Positions 8,049 through 15,920 of a DNA stretch of 64,000 nucleotides are shown here, in pieces (positions within the stretch are counted from its first letter, which is position 1; each line of letters opens with the position of its first letter). The position numbers were made by a program, and so were the translations under genes. The stretch comes from an uncultured Prevotella sp. Lineage in GTDB: Bacteria; Bacteroidota; Bacteroidia; Bacteroidales; Bacteroidaceae. The notes beneath the pieces were generated by a model. It saw only the letters and a program-made list of their open reading frames with translations. It had not been told where the DNA came from and made no database searches. The stretch is taken from positions 1-64,000 of the forward strand of contig CALUFA010000006.1 of assembly GCA_944319795.1 (NCBI GenBank), written 5' to 3'.

Positions 8049-8987
8049 GTGCGAAAACGTCTTTACATAATATCAGCGTTGCTGCTGCTCGCCGTCTCGA
8101 AGGCCGGTGCGCAGTACGACGTGGCGTTCAGCCATTACTGGGACTTGGAGCCGTATTACAACGCCGGGGCCGTTGGCAAGCAGCAGAAGTTGAACATTGC
8201 CGCGGCGTATGCCATGAGCTTCGCCGGGTTCGAGAACAATCCCAAGTCGATGTACGTCGGGGCGGACATGCCGTTGTATCTGCTGAAAAACTATCACGGC
8301 GTGGGCGTTTCGCTGCTTAACGACCAGATAGGACTGTTCACCCACCAGCGCTTTTCCCTGCAATACGCTTACAAGCACCGGCTGTTCGGCGGCATGATCA
8401 GCGCCGGTGTGCAGTTGGGACTGCTGAGCGAGGGCTTCGACGGTTCCGAGCTCGACGTGGAGGACACGAGCGACCCTGCCTTCTCGACGTCGGAAGTCAA
8501 CGGAAGCGCCTTCGACATAGGCTTCGGCTTGTATTATACGCACGGCCCGTGGTATGTCGGCGTGTCGGCCCAGCATGTCACTTCGCCGCTCGTCGAATTG
8601 GGCGAAACAAACGAATTGCAGATTGATCCTACGTTTTATTTGACCGGAGGATACAATATAAAGCTGAGAAATCCGTTTCTTACTATACATCCGTCCGTTC
8701 TCGTAAGGACCGACGGCGTGGCGTGGCGCGGCGACGTTTCGGGCCGTTTGGTTTACACCAACGATAAGAAAGTGCTCTACGGAGGAGTTTCTTACAGTCC
8801 GACAAACTCAGTGACGGTGCTCGTCGGCGGTAACTTCCACGGCATACACATCGGTTACAGCTACGAGGTCTACACGTCGGCCATAAGCATAGGCAACGGC
8901 AGCCACGAGCTGATACTGGGTTACCAGATGGACGTGAACCTGTTCAAGAAGGGAAGGAACAAGCATAAGAGCGTAAGAATATTATAA
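8049..8987 (+). CDS. porP: PorP/SprF family type IX secretion outer-membrane protein
   Basis: 312 residues from a GTG start at 8049. This start places a clean signal peptide (Arg-Lys-Arg tip, hydrophobic core, Ala-Gly-Ala-Gln cleavage site) at the N-terminus. The frame is open back to 7962, but that would bury the signal behind about 29 extra residues. The mature part begins with the Phe-Ser-His-Tyr...Tyr-Tyr-Asn-Ala-Gly-Ala-Val-Gly segment of PorP/SprF proteins. The rest is beta-barrel-like, with repeated Gly-Val-Ser, Gly-Val-Gln and Gly-Gly-Val-Ser strands. It is the first gene of the secretion operon, 4 nt before gldK. PorP-type proteins work with the trans-periplasmic PorKLMN complex at the outer membrane. 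Confidence 0.9.
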   Translation: MRKRLYIISALLLLAVSKAGAQYDVAFSHYWDLEPYYNAGAVGKQQKLNIAAAYAMSFAGFENNPKSMYVGADMPLYLLKNYHGVGVSLLNDQIGLFTHQRFSLQYAYKHRLFGGMISAGVQLGLLSEGFDGSELDVEDTSDPAFSTSEVNGSAFDIGFGLYYTHGPWYVGVSAQHVTSPLVELGETNELQIDPTFYLTGGYNIKLRNPFLTIHPSVLVRTDGVAWRGDVSGRLVYTNDKKVLYGGVSYSPTNSVTVLVGGNFHGIHIGYSYEVYTSAISIGNGSHELILGYQMDVNLFKKGRNKHKSVRIL

Positions 8988-8991
8988 GATT

Positions 8992-10443
8992 ATGAAGAAA
9001 ACAGATATAATGGCAATGGCGTTCGCCATGCTCTTCACGGCCGTGCTTACGGGCTGTTTCGGCGGCAGGATGTCGTCGTTGGGGCGTGGAGGCGAGGTGG
9101 TCGGCGTCGGCGGCAGGAGCTTCACCGAGCCAACGCCTTACGGAATGACCATGATTAAGCGTGGATACCTTAAGATGGGTATCGACAAGAACGACAGTCT
9201 GTGGGGGCGGCAGACTCCTACTAAGGAAATATCGGTCGACGGATTTTGGATGGACGAGACCGAGGTTACCAACTCGGAGTACCGCCAGTTCGTATATTGG
9301 GTGCGCGATTCAATCCTGCGCACACGTCTTGCCGACCCTGCCTACGGCGGCGACGAGACTTACATGATAACCGAGGATAAGAACGGCGACCCCGTTACGC
9401 CTCACCTGAACTGGAAAAAGGCGCTGCCGCGCAAGCCCAACGAGGACGAGCAGCGCGCCATAGAGAGTCTGTATGTAACCAATCCCGTCACCGGCGAGAA
9501 GATGCTCGACGCCAGCCAGATGAACTACCGTTACGAGGTTTACGACTATACGACGGCCGCCTTGCGCCGCAACAGGCTCGATCCGGCGCAGCGCAACCTG
9601 AACACCGACGTACAGGTAGACCCCGACGAAGTTGTGATGATTTCGAAGGACACGGCATACATCGACGACGAGGGACGCATAGTGCGCCAGACTATCGACC
9701 GTCCGCTCAGCGGCCCGTGGGACTTCCTTAATACATACATCGTCAACGTTTACCCCGACACGACGTGCTGGGTGAACGATTTCGTAAACTCTGACAACGA
9801 GACGTACATGCGCCTTTATTTCAGCAGTCCTACGTATAACGACTATCCCGTTGTCGGCGTTACGTGGGAACAGGCCAACGCATTCTGCGCATGGCGTACC
9901 GATTACCTGCTGAAAGGGCTCGGCCGTGAGGCCCGTTACATCCAGCGTTACCGCCTGCCTACCGAGGCCGAGTGGGAATACGCCGCACGCGGCAAGGACG
10001 GTACGGAGTTCCCATGGGAACAGGTGGACGTGAAGAACGAAGACGGATGCTTTTTTGCCAACTTTAAGCCCGAACGAGGTAATTACACCGAGGACGGAAA
10101 CCTGATAACGAGCCGTGTGGGCTTGTTCTCGTCCAACTCGAACGGACTGTTCGACATGGCCGGCAACGTTGCCGAATGGACGAGCACCACGTACACCGAG
10201 GCCGGCATCGACGCAATGAACGATCTTAACCCCGAGCTGAGGTACAATGCCGCCAAGGAAGACCCGTACCGCCTCAAGAAAAAGAGCGTGCGCGGAGGTT
10301 CGTGGAAAGACCCCGAGTCGTTCATACGCTCGGCGTGGCGCACATGGGAATACCAAAACCAGCCGCGCTGCTACATAGGCTTCCGTTGTGTAAGGAGCCT
10401 TGCGTCAACAACAAGCACAAAACAAAAAGGGAGAAAGAAATAA
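8992..10443 (+). CDS. gldK: Type IX secretion lipoprotein GldK/PorK
   Basis: 483 residues. The signal ends in the lipobox Leu-Thr-Gly-Cys (Cys22), so the protein is anchored to the outer membrane facing the periplasm. The body is a formylglycine-generating-enzyme (SUMF1/FGE)-like sulfatase-modifying fold: Val-Asp-Gly-Phe-Trp-Met-Asp-Glu-Thr-Glu-Val-Thr-Asn early, Arg-Leu-Pro-Thr-Glu-Ala-Glu-Trp-Glu-Tyr-Ala in the middle, and Val-Arg-Gly-Gly-Ser-Trp and Ile-Gly-Phe-Arg-Cys-Val at the end. In the secretion machine GldK/PorK forms the large periplasmic ring with GldN/PorN. It overlaps gldL by one base (TAATG), indicating translational coupling. Confidence 0.95.
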   Translation: MKKTDIMAMAFAMLFTAVLTGCFGGRMSSLGRGGEVVGVGGRSFTEPTPYGMTMIKRGYLKMGIDKNDSLWGRQTPTKEISVDGFWMDETEVTNSEYRQFVYWVRDSILRTRLADPAYGGDETYMITEDKNGDPVTPHLNWKKALPRKPNEDEQRAIESLYVTNPVTGEKMLDASQMNYRYEVYDYTTAALRRNRLDPAQRNLNTDVQVDPDEVVMISKDTAYIDDEGRIVRQTIDRPLSGPWDFLNTYIVNVYPDTTCWVNDFVNSDNETYMRLYFSSPTYNDYPVVGVTWEQANAFCAWRTDYLLKGLGREARYIQRYRLPTEAEWEYAARGKDGTEFPWEQVDVKNEDGCFFANFKPERGNYTEDGNLITSRVGLFSSNSNGLFDMAGNVAEWTSTTYTEAGIDAMNDLNPELRYNAAKEDPYRLKKKSVRGGSWKDPESFIRSAWRTWEYQNQPRCYIGFRCVRSLASTTSTKQKGRKK

Positions 10444-11315
10444 TGACCGAATACAGCAAATATAACATCATTTACCGCCTCCAGAAGTGGCTGGACAGCG
10501 TTCCGGGACAAACATTCCTTAACTACGCGTACAGCTGGGGCGCGTCAATCGTAATCTTGGGTACGTTGTTCAAGTTGACCCACTTGCCCGGAGCCAATCT
10601 CATGCTATATCTCGGTATGGGCACCGAGGTCATCGTGTTCTTCATCTCAGCGTTCGACCGGCCTTTCGACAAGACGGCGATAGGCAAGGATTTGCCCACG
10701 CATGTAGGTACTGACGAGTCAGAAGATGAGGAACTTGAGGCCGAAGAGGCGCCGCAAGCCGGACAGACGGAGCAAGAGGGCGTTGTTTTGCAGCCGGGAA
10801 TGGTGGCTTATGTGGGCCCCGTTGCAGGCCAGGCCGTTCAAGGGACGCAGGCCGGAAGTCTGCCTGACGGTGTTCAAGCTGCCGCAACCGAAGACGGCGT
10901 AAACGTTGCCGTACAGTCAGGCCAGCCTGTGGTTGCCGGGCAGGCGGTGCCTGGCTGGGTGTCGGCCCAGCAGCAAGTGTCGCCGGAAATGGAAGAGGCC
11001 ACAAGCAATTATGTAGACGAACTGAAGAAGCTGACCGAGATGTTGACAAAGGTTTCGGAACAGAGCGCACGCCTTACGCGCGACTCGGAAGAGATGGAGA
11101 ACCTCAACCGCACGCTCACAGGTATTTGCAAGGTGTACGAAATGCAGCTTAAAGGCGCAAGCGCGCAAATCGGCACGATTGACGAAATCAACGAGCAGTC
11201 GCGCAAGATGGCGTCGCAGATCGAGCAGCTTAACAAGATTTACGCCCGTATGATCGAGGCCATGACCGTTAATATGCGGGCCACCGCGGCCAACGGGAAC
11301 AATACTGAAGTTTAG
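10443..11315 (+). CDS. gldL: Type IX secretion inner-membrane motor protein GldL/PorL
   Basis: 290 residues from the ATG that overlaps the gldK stop; the frame is open upstream but only within gldK. Two membrane helices lie at about residues 28-46 and 50-68. The first contains the Lys-Leu-Thr-His region and the second a Gly-Thr-Glu with the glutamate that fits proton-channel models of the GldLM motor. Residues of about 85-185 are a Gln/Gly/Val/Ala-rich low-complexity linker. The C-terminus from about 190 is a long predicted coiled coil (Tyr-Val-Asp-Glu-Leu-Lys-Lys-Leu-Thr-Glu). Together with GldM it converts the proton gradient into rotation that drives secretion. Confidence 0.94.
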   Translation: MTEYSKYNIIYRLQKWLDSVPGQTFLNYAYSWGASIVILGTLFKLTHLPGANLMLYLGMGTEVIVFFISAFDRPFDKTAIGKDLPTHVGTDESEDEELEAEEAPQAGQTEQEGVVLQPGMVAYVGPVAGQAVQGTQAGSLPDGVQAAATEDGVNVAVQSGQPVVAGQAVPGWVSAQQQVSPEMEEATSNYVDELKKLTEMLTKVSEQSARLTRDSEEMENLNRTLTGICKVYEMQLKGASAQIGTIDEINEQSRKMASQIEQLNKIYARMIEAMTVNMRATAANGNNTEV

Positions 11316-11320
11316 AGAGA

Positions 11321-12871
11321 ATGGCAATAAAGAAAAGACCGGTATCCCCGCGCCAGAAGATGATCAACCTGATGTATGTCGTCTTGATGGCCATGCTCGC
11401 GCTCAACGTGTCGACCGAAGTGCTTGAGGGCTTTTCCATCGTAGAAGAGAGCTTGCACCGCACTACGAACAACTCGGCTGCTGAGAACGATGCCCTTTAT
11501 GGCGATTTCGAGGCGCAGATGAAGGCTAACCCGCAAAAGGTGAAGGCGTGGTTTGACAAGGCCACGGCCGTGAAGCGGATGAGCGACTCGCTGTTCAATT
11601 TTGCGCAAGAGCTCAAAGTGGCCATAGTCAAGGAAGCCGACGGGGAAGACGGCGATGTGATGAACATAGAGCGGAAAGACGACCTCGAGGCGGCAAACCA
11701 AGTGATGCTTGCACCTGGCAGGGGAAACGGCAAGAAGCTGTTTGATGCTATCAACTCTTTCCGTGAGCGCATATTGACTATGGTAACCGACGAACGCCAA
11801 AAGGCCATAATAGCCAGCAACCTGACGACAACGCTGCCTAAGAACGCCCGTACAATGGGCAAGAACTGGCAGGAATACATGTTTGAGGACATGCCGGTTG
11901 CCGCTGCCGTAACGCTGCTCACAAAGTTGCAGAGCGATGTCCGTTATGCCGAAGGCGAAGTGTTGCACACCCTTGTGGCCAATATCGACATGAAGGATAT
12001 ACGCGTCAACAAGTTGAGCGCGTTCGTAATACCAAATTCGCAGACCATCGTGCGTGGTGATAAGTTCTCGGCCCAGATTGTAATGGCGGCTGTCGACACT
12101 ACGCAGAAACCGCAAATCTACATCGGCGGACGGCAGGTGAACCTGCGTGACAATACGTATGAAATAGTTACTGGCCGCACGGGCGAGTTCAACCTCACCG
12201 GTTATATCACCATGCAGAACGGCAACGGCGACGTTATACGCCGCGACTTTACGCAGAAATACACGGTTGTCGACCCGAGCGCGACAGTGTCGGCCGACCT
12301 GATGAACGTGCTTTACGCCGGATATAGCAATCCTATAAGCATAAGCATTCCCGGTGTTCCGCTTAATAAGGTGTCGGCTACGATGTCGGGCGGAACGCTT
12401 CAACCCGTAGGACCAGGTAAGTATATAGCCCGTCCGACGGCGGTAGGCAAGGATGTTACGATCAATGTCATGTCGCTTCAGACGGGTACGGCCCGTCAGG
12501 TAGGGGGCTTTACTTTCAAGGTGCGCAAGTTGCCCGACCCGACTCCTTACATACAGATAGGCGACAACCGCTTCCGCACGGGCGGCCTTGCTAAGGCTTC
12601 GCTTATGTCGGCCGACGGCATAAAGGCTGCTATCGACGACGGCTTGTTGGACATACCTTTCAAGGTTTTGGGCTTTGAAGCCGTTTTCTACGATAATATG
12701 GGTAATGCGGTTCCGATGGTGTCAAACGGCGCTTCATTCTCGCAACGCCAGCGTGAGACGTTCCGCCGCTTGTCGCGTAACAAGCGTTTCTATATAACGC
12801 GCATCTCGGCGGTGGGTCCTGACGGCATAAACCGTACATTGCCGGCGTCGATGGAAGTAATCGTGAAGTAA
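11321..12871 (+). CDS. gldM: Type IX secretion motor protein GldM/PorM
   Basis: 516 residues, the family length. A single N-terminal membrane helix (Met-Ile-Asn-Leu-Met-Tyr-Val-Val-Leu-Met-Ala-Met-Leu-Ala-Leu-Asn) is the most conserved stretch of the family. A long periplasmic part made of several beta domains follows, with Tyr-Ala-Gly-Tyr-Ser-Asn-Pro-Ile near residue 330. GldM forms the rod that spans the periplasm from the GldL motor to the GldKN ring. The start is 5 nt after gldL. Confidence 0.95.
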   Translation: MAIKKRPVSPRQKMINLMYVVLMAMLALNVSTEVLEGFSIVEESLHRTTNNSAAENDALYGDFEAQMKANPQKVKAWFDKATAVKRMSDSLFNFAQELKVAIVKEADGEDGDVMNIERKDDLEAANQVMLAPGRGNGKKLFDAINSFRERILTMVTDERQKAIIASNLTTTLPKNARTMGKNWQEYMFEDMPVAAAVTLLTKLQSDVRYAEGEVLHTLVANIDMKDIRVNKLSAFVIPNSQTIVRGDKFSAQIVMAAVDTTQKPQIYIGGRQVNLRDNTYEIVTGRTGEFNLTGYITMQNGNGDVIRRDFTQKYTVVDPSATVSADLMNVLYAGYSNPISISIPGVPLNKVSATMSGGTLQPVGPGKYIARPTAVGKDVTINVMSLQTGTARQVGGFTFKVRKLPDPTPYIQIGDNRFRTGGLAKASLMSADGIKAAIDDGLLDIPFKVLGFEAVFYDNMGNAVPMVSNGASFSQRQRETFRRLSRNKRFYITRISAVGPDGINRTLPASMEVIVK

Positions 12872-12896
12872 GTTTTGATTTAAGAATTATTTGAAT

Positions 12897-13991
12897 ATGA
12901 CAGGTCTCTTGTATAAAAAGAACATATCATTCGCCGGGCGTCGAGGTTGGTATTCCTTGCTGCAGGCGTCTGCCGTGGCATTGTTGTTGCTCGTGTCCGC
13001 CGTTGACGCGGCCGTAGCCCAGCCGGCTGCGCGCCGCAGGCAGCAGCAAAGGCAGAATGCGTCTAACGCGCAAACGCTTACCACGCGTGCGCAAATCTCT
13101 TATCCCGTGGCGGCCAAGATGTCCGAAGACGTAGTTTGGCGCAGGGACATTTACCGTGAGATTTTCCTCGAAGAGGACGCCAATGCCCCTTTGTATTACC
13201 CCGTAGAGCCGATAGGTTCGCAGATGAACCTTTTCACTTATTTGTTCAAGTTGATTATGCGTACCATTCCGGCTTACGAATACCGTCTTGACGGCAACGA
13301 GGTGTTCACAGACTCGGCGAAGATAAACCGTAAGGCGTTTCTTGACAATTACCATATTTATTACGAACGCACCAACCGAGGCGTTACGATCGACGACAGC
13401 GACATCCCCTCAAGCGAGGTGAAGTCGTATTACATCAAGGAGAGCGCTTATTTCGACCAGGCTTCGGCAACGTTCCATATTAAGCCGGTAGCCCTTTGCC
13501 CCGTGCTTTGGCGTACCGACGATTTCGGCGACGGAGAGCAGAAGTATCCGCTGTTTTGGGTGAAGTATGACGACATAGCGCCATACTTGGGCAAACAGGT
13601 CATTATGACGAGCAACCTTAACAATGCCGCTACGATGAGCATGGACGATTATTTTACGCGCAACTTGTATGAGGGCAAGATCTATAAGACGTCGAACATG
13701 CTCGGACGTACCCTTGCCCAGTATTGTCCTACTGATTCGGCTCTTGCCAAAGAGCAAAGGCGTATTGAAGGCGAACTTGCCGCATTCGAGAAAAACATTT
13801 GGGGCGACCAGGCGCGTAAGGATTCGCTCGACAGCATAGCCAAGGCAGAGGTGAAAGACAAGAAGGGGCGTAAGGCTAAGCGCAACCGCCGTGCTTCGTC
13901 GACAACCGTTAGTAAGAAGCGTTCGCGCAGCAAGTCGTCCGGCGGCGGTTCGTCGGCTGCCCGTGTTACGGTGCGCAGGCAAAGACATTGA
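12897..13991 (+). CDS. gldN: Type IX secretion periplasmic ring protein GldN/PorN
   Basis: 364 residues from the ATG at 12897; a TTG six bases earlier is possible but unlikely. A signal-like hydrophobic segment (Val-Ala-Leu-Leu-Leu-Leu-Val-Ser) ends near Ala-Val-Ala-Gln. The family core follows: Val-Val-Trp-Arg-Arg-Asp-Ile-Tyr-Arg-Glu, Asn-Ala-Pro-Leu-Tyr-Tyr-Pro, Asn-Leu-Phe-Thr-Tyr-Leu-Phe-Lys. GldN associates with GldK in the periplasmic ring. The last roughly 45 residues are an unusual Lys/Arg/Ser/Gly-rich tail (Lys-Lys-Gly-Arg-Lys-Ala-Lys-Arg-Asn-Arg-Arg) after the folded core. This is the last gene of the operon; no clear terminator is visible. Confidence 0.94.
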   Translation: MTGLLYKKNISFAGRRGWYSLLQASAVALLLLVSAVDAAVAQPAARRRQQQRQNASNAQTLTTRAQISYPVAAKMSEDVVWRRDIYREIFLEEDANAPLYYPVEPIGSQMNLFTYLFKLIMRTIPAYEYRLDGNEVFTDSAKINRKAFLDNYHIYYERTNRGVTIDDSDIPSSEVKSYYIKESAYFDQASATFHIKPVALCPVLWRTDDFGDGEQKYPLFWVKYDDIAPYLGKQVIMTSNLNNAATMSMDDYFTRNLYEGKIYKTSNMLGRTLAQYCPTDSALAKEQRRIEGELAAFEKNIWGDQARKDSLDSIAKAEVKDKKGRKAKRNRRASSTTVSKKRSRSKSSGGGSSAARVTVRRQRH

Positions 13992-14053
13992 TTCTTTTTT
14001 AGGTAAGGCCGGCCTGTGGAAACGGGCTGGTAATTATTAACACATAAAACTTT

Positions 14054-14659
14054 ATGCGTATGAAAAAGTTATTTACACTCGTCGCACTCGTTGCGGCAAC
14101 TTTGGTGGCCATTCCGGCTCAGGCTCAGTTCAAGTTCGGTCTGAAGGGCGGTTTGAACGTTACCGACATGTCGTTCAGCAGCGACGTTATTGATGCTTCC
14201 AACCGTGCCGGCTTCTTCATCGGCCCTACTGTTAAGTTCACTTTGCCTATCGTTGGACTTGGCATCGACGCATCAGCTCTTTACGACCAGCGTGAGGCGA
14301 AGGTGAAAGGAGCCGACGAGAAAATCAAGCAACAGGCAATCAACATTCCAATCAACCTTCGTTACGACATAGGTTTGGGCAGTTTGGCTGCCGTTTATGT
14401 TGCAGCCGGTCCTCAGTTCGGATTCAACGTCGGCGATAAGATTCAAAAGATAACTGACGATGCCAATTGGGAGCTCAGCAAGTCTACTTTCAGCGTCAAC
14501 GTTGGTCTCGGCGTCATGTTGCTCAGTCATTTGCAGATAGGTGCAAACTACAACATTGTTTGCGGAAAGACAGGTGAGATAACCGTATTCGACGGTGCGA
14601 AGGAGGCATTCCGTGGCCGTTCAAATACATGGCAAGTGTCTGCTGCTTATTATTTTTAA
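14054..14659 (+). CDS. Small outer-membrane beta-barrel protein
   Basis: 201 residues; the ATG at 14060 (199 residues) is equally likely. A signal peptide (Lys-Lys-Leu-Phe-Thr-Leu-Val-Ala-Leu) ends at Ala-Gln-Ala-Gln. The mature part opens with Phe-Lys-Phe-Gly-Leu-Lys-Gly-Gly-Leu-Asn and ends Val-Ser-Ala-Ala-Tyr-Tyr-Phe, a terminal aromatic typical of outer-membrane barrels of the OMP_b-brl_2/PorT-like group. Such proteins are often labelled PorT, but nothing here shows that this one serves type IX secretion beyond its position after gldN. It has its own terminator. Confidence 0.88.
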   Translation: MRMKKLFTLVALVAATLVAIPAQAQFKFGLKGGLNVTDMSFSSDVIDASNRAGFFIGPTVKFTLPIVGLGIDASALYDQREAKVKGADEKIKQQAINIPINLRYDIGLGSLAAVYVAAGPQFGFNVGDKIQKITDDANWELSKSTFSVNVGLGVMLLSHLQIGANYNIVCGKTGEITVFDGAKEAFRGRSNTWQVSAAYYF

Positions 14660-14689
14660 GTAGGATATAATTCGTATTTTGACATTTTC

Positions 14690-14726
14690 AATGGAGGCAT
14701 CCTAAAGCGGGATGCTTCCATTTTTT
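14690..14726 (+). terminator. Terminator after the 14054-14659 gene
   Basis: A 13-bp stem with one G-T pair (AATGGAGGCATCC at 14690-14702, partner at 14710-14722) is followed by six T residues. Confidence 0.9.
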
Positions 14727-14812
14727 ATCCGATAAGGTTACATTATTGATGTTGTTTGAAGATAATTTTGTTTTTTTGCTATAAAAAGATTACGGTAATA
14801 GAATATTTTACC

Positions 14813-14820
14813 TATTTTTG
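14813..14820 (+). promoter_or_regulatory. Promoter -7 of the 14872 lipoprotein gene
   Basis: TATTTTTG matches TAnnTTTG, 51 nt before the start codon. No convincing -33 TTG is present. Confidence 0.55.
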
Positions 14821-14871
14821 CAATACATTATACATGTAGAACTAATATTCATCAATCAAATAAAATCAGTT

Positions 14872-15891
14872 ATGGAGAAAATCAGTCTTAAAGCAATGAA
14901 GGCGCTTCTCATGTGCCTTGTTCTTGGAATGGTGCCGTTCTGCTTGGCGTCGTGCGGCAGTGACGACGACGATGAAGGCACTGGTACGTTCAATCCGCCA
15001 GCTTTTGAAAGCCAGGCGGCAAAGTATGAGATTTCCGACGACGGAAGCTCTTACGAGTCGATCGAGTTTACCGAAAGCGGCAATTACATCATTACCATGA
15101 ACGACGGCGGGCAACCAGCCTACGCTCCGTTGGCAAGCGTCGGTAAGGAGTCAGTCAGTGGTAAGTTGGCTGAATTGGTAAAATCATCCATCGTCGTAAA
15201 CGCCGGGTCAAAGCATGCGACAAGGGTTTATTCGCCGATTCTTTACGGAACTTACACCGTGGGTGCCGACGGCGTTTACAATCTTGACGGTTTCGGAACG
15301 GTAAAAGTTACTCAAGACGGCTCAGGAAATGCGTTCTCGCTTGAAATCACGCCTAACGGCGGTTCTACCGAAACAATTACGGCTACGAAGCAGAACGAGA
15401 ATTTCAACAGTTCCAAGTCGCTGATGTTGTGCCGCACCTGGCAGATTTCCGAGTGCCAGCTGTTTGTGAAGCTCAACGGCCGTAAGATGTTGGACATCAA
15501 GGGAAATTCGCTTGAAGAGTTGGTGGACAACCTGATTGACTGGGCGAGGAAGAACGATCCCGAGTTCAGCGAGGATGATTATAGCGACCTCGACGACCTT
15601 GACGACATCGTAGGCGGTTGGCCTGAGCAGGTGGTATTCACCAAGACGGGCACTTACATGGTTTATTATACCGAAGACCAGTTGGCCGTTTCAACGTGGC
15701 GTTGGGCCGACGAGGATGCCGGTGTCATGCAGTATTCTTGGACTAACGACTTTGAGTCGGGTTACGGCGGAGGTTATGTCGACATTGATTTCCGCGGCGG
15801 ACGCTTGTATATGACTGAAAGCGACACTGAGGTCGACGAGGGCTATACCACCGAATCAGGCATGACTTACGTACTTACCGAAGTGAAGTAA
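14872..15891 (+). CDS. Lipoprotein of unknown function
   Basis: 339 residues from the ATG at 14872, the first start after the -7 element. Earlier in-frame codons lie at or before the promoter. The signal ends in Leu-Ala-Ser-Cys (Cys28) followed by Gly-Ser-Asp-Asp-Asp-Asp, the acidic +2 region typical of Bacteroidales lipoproteins exported to the cell surface. The body has two similar-looking halves of beta strands (Tyr-Glu-Ile-Ser-Asp-Asp-Gly, Gly-Thr-Tyr-Thr-Val-Gly-Ala-Asp-Gly; later Thr-Lys-Thr-Gly-Thr-Tyr-Met-Val), recalling lipocalin-like Bacteroidales surface proteins. The family is not identified. Confidence 0.85.
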   Translation: MEKISLKAMKALLMCLVLGMVPFCLASCGSDDDDEGTGTFNPPAFESQAAKYEISDDGSSYESIEFTESGNYIITMNDGGQPAYAPLASVGKESVSGKLAELVKSSIVVNAGSKHATRVYSPILYGTYTVGADGVYNLDGFGTVKVTQDGSGNAFSLEITPNGGSTETITATKQNENFNSSKSLMLCRTWQISECQLFVKLNGRKMLDIKGNSLEELVDNLIDWARKNDPEFSEDDYSDLDDLDDIVGGWPEQVVFTKTGTYMVYYTEDQLAVSTWRWADEDAGVMQYSWTNDFESGYGGGYVDIDFRGGRLYMTESDTEVDEGYTTESGMTYVLTEVK

Positions 15892-15920
15892 ACCGGCACG
15901 CCCGTGTAAGAACGTTTCGC

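Noticed and set aside
14054..14659. Naming the small barrel protein PorT as a secretion component
   Set aside because: The OMP_b-brl_2 fold is widespread. Position after gldN is not enough to assign a secretion role.
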